Origin: an uncultured Collinsella sp.
GTDB lineage: Bacteria > Actinomycetota > Coriobacteriia > Coriobacteriales > Coriobacteriaceae
Reading direction: 5' to 3'
Assembly (NCBI GenBank): GCA_958453575.1
Contig: CAUDYH010000084.1
Coordinates: forward strand, 1-6,050
DNA: 6,050 bases
Part shown: one piece after another, positions 1 to 3,369 of the stretch
Layout: each line of letters begins with the position of its first letter
How positions within the stretch are numbered: the first letter of the stretch is position 1
Translations under genes and position numbers: made by a program
Notes under the pieces: generated by a model
The model's database searches: none
Told to the model about the DNA's origin: nothing
The model's input: only the letters and a program-made list of their open reading frames with translations

Positions 1-1
1 A

Positions 2-49
2 GCCGCGGACAAGGCGCCACACTGGTCTGCGGAGTGTTCTGAAAACTAA
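2..49 (+). other. Possible 3' tail of an upstream gene
   Basis: An open frame enters from the left edge and reads AADKAPHWSAECSEN before a TAA at 47-49. The codons are compatible with a real coding end, but 15 codons are too few to decide. A near copy of the last part (TGCGGAGT...TGAAA) occurs at 300-314 next to the alkyltransferase ribosome binding site, where it is not coding. That argues the similarity may be a repeated intergenic motif rather than protein. No family is recognised. Confidence 0.2.
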
Positions 50-272
50 ACCCGGCCCCCGCCTGCGGTGACGCTGCTGCGCGCGGCCTGCGATGGGGCC
101 GTTGTTGGTTGGGGCCGTTGGGCTGATGTGGGGGCACGTGGTTGTTGCGGGCCCTGGTCCCGGCGGCGGCCTTGGCGCTTCGCGCCTGCCGCCTTTGGGG
201 ACTGTGGGGCTCGGCCGGCAGCTACGGCGCGTTCGCGCCTGCTGCCTTGGGTGACTTTGGGGTCGATTGGGG
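50..272. other. GC-rich gene-free stretch
   Basis: No coding region is supported here. Long open frames exist on both strands (for example 68-391 + and 46-606 -), but they are Arg/Ala/Gly-rich, lack a ribosome binding site and resemble no family; they follow from the high GC content. The stretch is built largely of short G/T-rich direct repeats: GGGGCCGTTG at 95-104 and 111-120, and a longer degenerate pair at 174-262. No clear terminator or RNA gene is visible. Confidence 0.6.
174..262. repeat. Degenerate direct repeat pair, each copy starting with a hairpin
   Basis: Copy 1 (174-209) and copy 2 (226-262) align along about 36 bp with a few substitutions and single-base gaps. Each starts with a small perfect inverted repeat (GGCGC-TTC-GCGCC at 174-186; GGCGCG-TT-CGCGCC at 226-239). 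This is followed by TGCYGCCTT, a G-run and GACTKTGGGG. The offset is 52 bp. The function is unknown. The repeats lie upstream of the alkyltransferase and could be remnants of a dispersed intergenic element. Confidence 0.5.
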
Positions 273-300
273 TTGTCTGCACAATTCGCGGTATTATGTT
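273..300 (+). promoter_or_regulatory. Weak candidate promoter of the alkyltransferase gene
   Basis: TTGTCT (273-278) and TATGTT (295-300) are separated by 16 bp in the only AT-richer patch upstream of the gene; TATTAT at 292-297 is an overlapping alternative -10. Transcription would start near 306, giving a very short leader before the GTG at 325. Both hexamers are imperfect, so this is only a candidate. Confidence 0.3.
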
Positions 301-311
301 GCGGAGTTTTG

Positions 312-318
312 AAAGGAG
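312..318 (+). promoter_or_regulatory. Ribosome binding site fixing the GTG start of the alkyltransferase
   Basis: AAAGGAG lies 6 nt before the GTG at 325. An in-frame TGA at 310-312 excludes any longer protein, so this Shine-Dalgarno site and the GTG define the start. Confidence 0.8.
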
Positions 319-324
319 CCGCTG

Positions 325-903
325 GTGGTCACGACGACGTTTGCTTCGCCTTTGGGCGAAATCCTGCTTGCCGCTGATGGCCGCGGTTTGACGGGGCTTT
401 GGTTTGAGAGGCAGGAGCACTTTGGCTCTACGCTGCTCAAAGAGGATGCGGAGTATGTCGTAGGTGCCGATGCGGTTTCTGGTGCCGGTGGGATGTCTTC
501 GGTGAGTCCGGCAAATGGTGCGGCTTCTTCGGTGCTTGAGCGTTCCTGGGCTTGGCTGAATGCTTATTTTGCGGGGCAGGAGCCTCGGTTTACGCCGCCG
601 TTGCATATGATTGGCACGGCGTTTCAGCGTGAAGTTTGGTACGAGCTGCTTTCAATTCCGCGTGGCGAGGTCGCTACGTATGGCGAGATCGCCCAGCGTG
701 TTGCGGCTCGACATCGTGTGCCGGGAAATGAGGCACCCGTTGTGTCTCCCCGTGCCGTGGGGGCCGCGGTCGCGCGTAATCCCATTTCGATTATTGTGCC
801 GTGCCATCGCGTGGTTGCCGCCGATGGTTCGCTCAACGGATATGCTGGCGGCCTTGACCGCAAGGAGTGGCTGCTGCGGCTTGAGGGCGCGTACGAGGAG
901 TAA
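325..903 (+). CDS. ogt: Methylated-DNA--[protein]-cysteine S-methyltransferase (Ogt/MGMT family)
   Basis: This is a suicide DNA-repair protein of 192 aa that transfers the alkyl group from O6-alkylguanine (and O4-alkylthymine) in DNA to its own cysteine. Residues 6-32 (FASPLGEILLAADGRGLTGLWF) match the N-terminal ribonuclease-H-like domain. Residues about 97-188 form the catalytic domain: GTAFQREVW (97-105), the DNA-binding helix with TYGEIA (Tyr119), the arginine-finger segment RAVGAA (Arg143), NPISIIVPCHRVV with nucleophile Cys160, and GYAGGLDRKEWLLRLE. All residues needed for catalysis are present, so it should be active. Two places are longer than usual: a Gly/Ala/Ser-rich linker at about 47-70 between the domains, and about 8 extra residues (about 129-141) before RAVG. 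The GTG start has a good RBS and a stop codon just upstream. Codon choice (many TTT, GCT, GGT, CTT) is less GC-biased than in the ABC genes of this window. It appears monocistronic and converges on the transporter gene. Confidence 0.95.
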   Translation: MVTTTFASPLGEILLAADGRGLTGLWFERQEHFGSTLLKEDAEYVVGADAVSGAGGMSSVSPANGAASSVLERSWAWLNAYFAGQEPRFTPPLHMIGTAFQREVWYELLSIPRGEVATYGEIAQRVAARHRVPGNEAPVVSPRAVGAAVARNPISIIVPCHRVVAADGSLNGYAGGLDRKEWLLRLEGAYEE

Positions 904-943
904 CGCTCGAGCACTTTGCATAGCCAAGATGCCGTGAAAGAAC

Positions 944-1082
944 GGGACACGCTTTCCGAATGGAGGCTCAGACGGAAACCACGTTCCGGAATTCTGTTAT
1001 AAAGCGGGATGCGCTTTCCGAATGGCGTCCCGAGCGGAAACCGTGCCCCGGAATACAGCCTCAGAGTGGGACGCCGTTTCCG
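944..1082. repeat. REP-like array: five alternating inverted 15-bp arms, 62-bp period
   Basis: Arms resembling GGGACRCGSTTTCCG occur forward at 944-958, 1006-1020 and 1068-1082, and inverted at 973-987 and 1035-1049. Start-to-start spacings are 29, 33, 29 and 33 bp, so full units (944-1005 and 1006-1067) are exactly 62 bp; they are identical at 42 of 62 positions by my hand alignment. TTTCCG is invariant in all five arms, while loop and spacer bases vary. Each forward/inverted pair can form a stem-loop with a 14-nt loop. The array fills most of the space between two convergent stop codons, the usual home of REP/BIME-type elements, where they may act in transcript ends, mRNA protection or nucleoid binding. 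There is no U-run, so it is not a standard intrinsic terminator. Confidence 0.8.
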
Positions 1083-1107
1083 GTTGAGACCACCTGCCTG
1101 GACATCG

Positions 1108-1136
1108 ATCTACGCCCGCTCCTGCAGGGCGTAGAT
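1108..1136 (-). repeat. Perfect 10-bp inverted repeat across the transporter stop codon
   Basis: ATCTACGCCC (1108-1117) and GGGCGTAGAT (1127-1136) are exact reverse complements around a 9-nt loop. The stop codon TAG of the minus-strand transporter (1110-1112) lies inside one arm, and its last eight codons make up the rest. There is no U-run on either strand, so it may be a 3'-stabilising hairpin or a factor-assisted end rather than a canonical terminator. Confidence 0.6.
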
Positions 1137-2345
1137 GGACTTATCCATGTTGAATAGGTAAGCCACAACGCAGACGATGAAGAACGCCGGCAGATTACCG
1201 AAACCGAAGACCTCGCAACCGATAAGGATTGGCGCGAGCAGCGTGTTGGTGGCGCCGCCAAAGACGGCGGCGTAGCCCAGCGCGGCGCAGAACTCGACGG
1301 GCATGCCGAGAATTCCGGCGAGCACGACACCCAGGCTTGCTCCGATGGAGAACAGCGGCGTTACCTCACCACCTTGATATCCTGCGGCAAGCGTGGCGAT
1401 GGTGAGTGCGAATTTAAGCGCCCAGTCCCAAGGCATGATGGCAATCTTGCCGTTGTCGTCCAGCGCTGCCGATATCAGGTTTGTGCCAAGGCCGCAGTAT
1501 CGCCCCTGCCACAGTACGAACAGAATCGCCGACAGTGCAAGGCCCATAACGGCAACGCGTATGTAAGGGTTGGGGAACAGCCGCGCTGCAAGGGTCTTGG
1601 CATGGGCAAGGCACCAGGCAAAAGCGCCGCCTACCATACCAAACGCGATACCCAACAGCGCTAGCCGTCCAAGACCGGGGAGGTCGAGCGCATACGAGGC
1701 GGTAACGGCGACCTCGAACTTCTCGAGTCCTAGGGCGCCGGAGGTCATACTTGCTGCGAGTGAGGCCGTAAGCGCGGGAAACAGCGCGCGGTATTCCATG
1801 CGTCCTGCGACCAGCACTTCGATAGCAAAGACCGTGGCTGCAAGTGGCGTTCGAAAGAGTCCGGCAAAGCCGGCAGCCATGCCGATAAGCAAAAACGTGT
1901 TGCCGGGGTCGCGGAAAGGCAAACGTCGGCCGATCCAATGTGAGACGGTTGCACCGATCTGCACGGCCACGCCCTCGCGTCCCGCGCTGCCGCCAAAGAG
2001 GTGCGTTCCCCACGTGCTCAGCATAATGAGCGGCACCAAGCGCGGGGAGATAGCGTCTTCGCGCCCGTGGCCTACGTCGAATACTAAGCTCATGCCGCGT
2101 TCGGTGCCTTTGCCCCAAGTGCGGTAGGCAAACACGATGGCAAGGCCCGCGAGGGCGAGGAGGGGAAGGAGCAGAGTGATGTGCTCGTCACGGAAGGTGC
2201 CAATCGCCAGAAGCACGCGACCAAAGAGCGCGCAGATGGCGCCAACGATAATGCCGACGGGGATTCCGACAGCGCCCATAAGCACGAGGCCGCTACAGGT
2301 GTTGACCAGGCGTTTAATCCTGCTCGATGTGCTGCTTTCTGACAC
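1110..2345 (-). CDS. eriC: CLC-F type fluoride/proton antiporter (voltage-gated chloride channel family)
   Basis: This 411-aa polytopic inner-membrane protein is expected to work as a homodimer, expelling F- in exchange for H+. The CLC fold signatures occur in order: GMSLVFDVGHG at 84-94, with Met85 where Cl- transporters have the selectivity Ser; GGSAGREGVAVQIGA at 118-132, with gating Glu124 and GREGV rather than GREGP; FRTPLAATVFAIEV at 164-177; GGEVTPLFSIGASLG at 325-339; and VFGGATNTLLAP at 361-372, with an end (AYLFNMDKSIYALQ, Tyr405) like other CLC-F proteins. In the described CLC-F family, Met at the inner gate and the V-T pair after GGE mark fluoride selectivity; assigning the branch here is inference from these motifs. 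There is no CBS domain, and length is normal for prokaryotic CLCs. The GTG start follows GGAGGAG. Regulation is by a leader with a fluoride-riboswitch-like aptamer and terminator, which independently supports fluoride as substrate. No crcB/fluC gene is visible nearby. Confidence 0.92.
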   Translation of the reverse strand: MSESSTSSRIKRLVNTCSGLVLMGAVGIPVGIIVGAICALFGRVLLAIGTFRDEHITLLLPLLALAGLAIVFAYRTWGKGTERGMSLVFDVGHGREDAISPRLVPLIMLSTWGTHLFGGSAGREGVAVQIGATVSHWIGRRLPFRDPGNTFLLIGMAAGFAGLFRTPLAATVFAIEVLVAGRMEYRALFPALTASLAASMTSGALGLEKFEVAVTASYALDLPGLGRLALLGIAFGMVGGAFAWCLAHAKTLAARLFPNPYIRVAVMGLALSAILFVLWQGRYCGLGTNLISAALDDNGKIAIMPWDWALKFALTIATLAAGYQGGEVTPLFSIGASLGVVLAGILGMPVEFCAALGYAAVFGGATNTLLAPILIGCEVFGFGNLPAFFIVCVVAYLFNMDKSIYALQERA

Positions 2346-2347
2346 TT

Positions 2348-2354
2348 CTCCTCC
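2348..2354 (-). promoter_or_regulatory. Ribosome binding site of the transporter
   Basis: GGAGGAG ends only 2 nt before the GTG start at 2345 (4 nt counting from the GGAGG core), which is close spacing. It follows directly after the terminator U-run, so translation depends on read-through of that terminator. Confidence 0.75.
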
Positions 2355-2416
2355 AAAACAAAAAAGACTCCTGCCGCGGCGTGATACCTAGGAGGCACCA
2401 CGTAACAGCAGAAGTC
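2355..2416 (-). terminator. Intrinsic terminator in the transporter leader (riboswitch expression platform)
   Basis: On the minus strand GACTTCTGCTG (2416-2406) pairs with CGGCAGGAGTC (2376-2366) over 11 bp with two G-U pairs. Inside it, CGTGGTGCC (2402-2394) pairs with GGTATCACG (2388-2380) over 9 bp with two G-U pairs, closing a TCCTA loop. A TTA/CCG internal loop separates the two stems. TTTTTTGTTTT (2365-2355) follows at once. The hairpin lies upstream of the start codon of the gene on its own strand, so it acts as an attenuator. Its first six bases are the same as the aptamer pseudoknot strand, which makes the two folds mutually exclusive. Confidence 0.85.
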
Positions 2417-2485
2417 ATCAGCAACAAGGCGGTTTAGGGTGACGCGACAGCTTAGCTAGCGCACCCAGCGGAGACATTCATTCCG
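2406..2485 (-). promoter_or_regulatory. Fluoride (crcB-type) riboswitch aptamer, divergent variant
   Basis: Starting about where transcription should begin, the minus-strand RNA reads CGGA (2485-2482), loop AUGAAUGUC (2481-2473), UCCG (2472-2469). This is the P1 stem-loop with the conserved AUG. UAAAC (2436-2432) matches the conserved AAAC, and CUGAUGACUUCUGCUG (2421-2406) matches the conserved CUGAUG...CUNCUG end. The pseudoknot forms between loop GAA-(U)-GUC and GACUUC (2416-2411), six pairs with one bulged U. Family positions equivalent to A6, U7, G8, U38, A40, C47 and U48 of the Thermotoga aptamer are all kept. The odd features are a P2 stem of only about two pairs, an additional hairpin (2466-2459 with 2445-2437, one bulge) between P1 and AAAC, and G instead of A after U48. 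Gene identity and terminator placement support the call. Confidence 0.75.
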
Positions 2486-2492
2486 AAGCGGC

Positions 2493-2521
2493 ATCATAGC
2501 GGTGGGCGAGGCTTGGGTCAA
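2493..2521 (-). promoter_or_regulatory. Housekeeping-type promoter of the fluoride transporter
   Basis: Minus-strand TTGACC (2521-2516) and TATGAT (2498-2493) are separated by exactly 17 bp, each one mismatch from the sigma-70/sigma-A consensus. Transcription should begin at about 2483-2486, immediately at the first stem of the riboswitch, giving a leader of roughly 140 nt before the GTG. Confidence 0.85.
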
Positions 2522-2556
2522 ATGGTTGACTTGGATAGCCTCAATGCCTCGCCCAC
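2502..2556. repeat. Nested inverted repeat over the transporter -35 region
   Basis: GTGGGCGAGGC (2502-2512) and GCCTCGCCCAC (2546-2556) are perfect 11-bp reverse complements 33 bp apart. Between them GTCAA (2517-2521) and TTGAC (2526-2530) form a second dyad with a 4-bp centre. A further pair, GAGGCT (2508-2513) and AGCCTC (2537-2542), shares part of the outer arm. The -35 hexamer of the transporter promoter is half of the inner dyad. This could be an operator, a cruciform-forming element, or a structure in the 5' end of an upstream-initiated ABC transcript. Confidence 0.65.
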
Positions 2557-2601
2557 ACCCGCCATTCCCCCATATAAAACCTGCCAAAATGAGCCTGTCC
2601 C

Positions 2602-2642
2602 TTTTTGGTGGGTGGGAAATGGGTAATACTAAAGAGTTATCC
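2602..2642 (+). promoter_or_regulatory. Candidate promoter and dyad upstream of the ABC operon
   Basis: TTTTTG (2602-2607) and TAATAC (2624-2629), 16 bp apart, are the best plus-strand promoter-like pair near the ATPase, but both are poor. TATAAA at 2573-2578 has no matching -35. A small dyad, GGGTAA (2621-2626) and TTATCC (2637-2642) with one mismatch, overlaps the candidate -10. Its size and position would suit a dimeric repressor site, but no regulator gene lies in the window. Confidence 0.3.
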
Positions 2643-2662
2643 GACCAGATGGGAACCGATCG

Positions 2663-3364
2663 ATGGCCTATATCGAATTCAAAGACGTCATCAAAGCATA
2701 CGGCGAGGGCGATGCCCGCATCCACGCGCTCGACGGCGCGAGCTTTACGGTTGAGCGCGGTGAGCTTGCCATTATCCTGGGCGCCTCGGGTGCCGGCAAG
2801 ACCACGGCGCTCAACATCCTGGGCGGCATGGATACGGTAACCTCTGGCACCGTGACGGTGGACGGGCGCGATGTGAGCGCCGCCAACGAGGCGCAGCTCG
2901 TGGAATACCGCCGCGCTGACGTCGGCTTTGTCTTCCAGTTCTACAATCTGGTCCCCAACCTGACGGCGCTCGAAAACGTCGAGCTCGCAGCTCAGATCTG
3001 CCCCGATTCGCTCGATGCCGAACAGACGCTTCGTCAGGTTGGTCTGGGCGAGCGCCTGGGCAACTTTCCGGCACAGCTTTCGGGCGGCGAGCAGCAGCGC
3101 GTGTCCATCGCCCGCGCACTGGCCAAGAATCCCAAGCTGCTTCTGTGCGACGAGCCCACGGGTGCACTCGACTACAAAACCGGCAAGCAAATCTTGCAGC
3201 TGCTGCAGGACACCTGCCGCAAGCAGGGCATCACGGTCATTATCATCACCCATAACTCCGCGTTGGCGCCCATGGCCGATCGCTTGATTCGCTTTAAGAG
3301 CGGTCGCGTGGAGAGCGAGACGGTCCAGCAAAATCCCGTGCCGATCGAGACGATCGAGTGGTAG
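2663..3364 (+). CDS. ABC transporter ATP-binding protein (MacB/LolD-like)
   Basis: This 233-aa cytoplasmic ATPase would energise the FtsX-type permease encoded directly downstream. All nucleotide-binding motifs are intact: Walker A GASGAGKT (40-47), Q-loop Gln92 in FVFQFYNL, signature LSGGEQQ (139-145), Walker B LLLCDE with catalytic Glu164, D-loop GALD (167-170) and switch His197 in IIITH. The [19 protein letters not shown] segment and length are typical of the family that drives MacB, LolCDE and BceAB-type systems. These work by mechanotransmission on substrates at the outer face of the membrane rather than by classical alternating access. The ATG at 2663 is the first possible start after an in-frame TAA at 2630-2632; GGGA (2651-2654) is a modest RBS 8 nt upstream. 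The stop is 5 nt from the permease start, so the two are co-transcribed. The substrate cannot be read from the sequence. Confidence 0.95.
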   Translation: MAYIEFKDVIKAYGEGDARIHALDGASFTVERGELAIILGASGAGKTTALNILGGMDTVTSGTVTVDGRDVSAANEAQLVEYRRADVGFVFQFYNLVPNLTALENVELAAQICPDSLDAEQTLRQVGLGERLGNFPAQLSGGEQQRVSIARALAKNPKLLLCDEPTGALDYKTGKQILQLLQDTCRKQGITVIIITHNSALAPMADRLIRFKSGRVESETVQQNPVPIETIEW

Positions 3365-3369
3365 CGCCC

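Noticed and set aside
46..606. 186-codon open frame on the minus strand over the 5' half of ogt
   Set aside because: Arg/Pro/Gln-rich composition with no recognisable domain, and it conflicts with the well-supported alkyltransferase.
944..1082. CRISPR array
   Set aside because: The repeating units contain internal inverted arms and diverge along their length. There is no constant repeat with unique spacers, and no cas gene.
960..1157. 65-codon open frame on the plus strand in the convergent region
   Set aside because: It is simply the 62-bp repeat array read as protein; no ribosome binding site is visible and it runs into the 3' end of the transporter.
2346..2485. T-box or other amino-acid leader before the transporter
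   Set aside because: No T-box core sequence (the AGGGTGGNACCGCG type) is present, and the downstream gene is an anion transporter. The fluoride aptamer motifs fit better.
2573..2578. TATAAA as the -10 of the ABC operon
   Set aside because: The position 17 bp upstream is GC-rich (CGCCCA) and cannot serve as a -35 element.
2456..3331. 291-codon open frame on the minus strand
   Set aside because: Antisense to the ATPase, which has every ABC motif; its far end would also run through the riboswitch leader.
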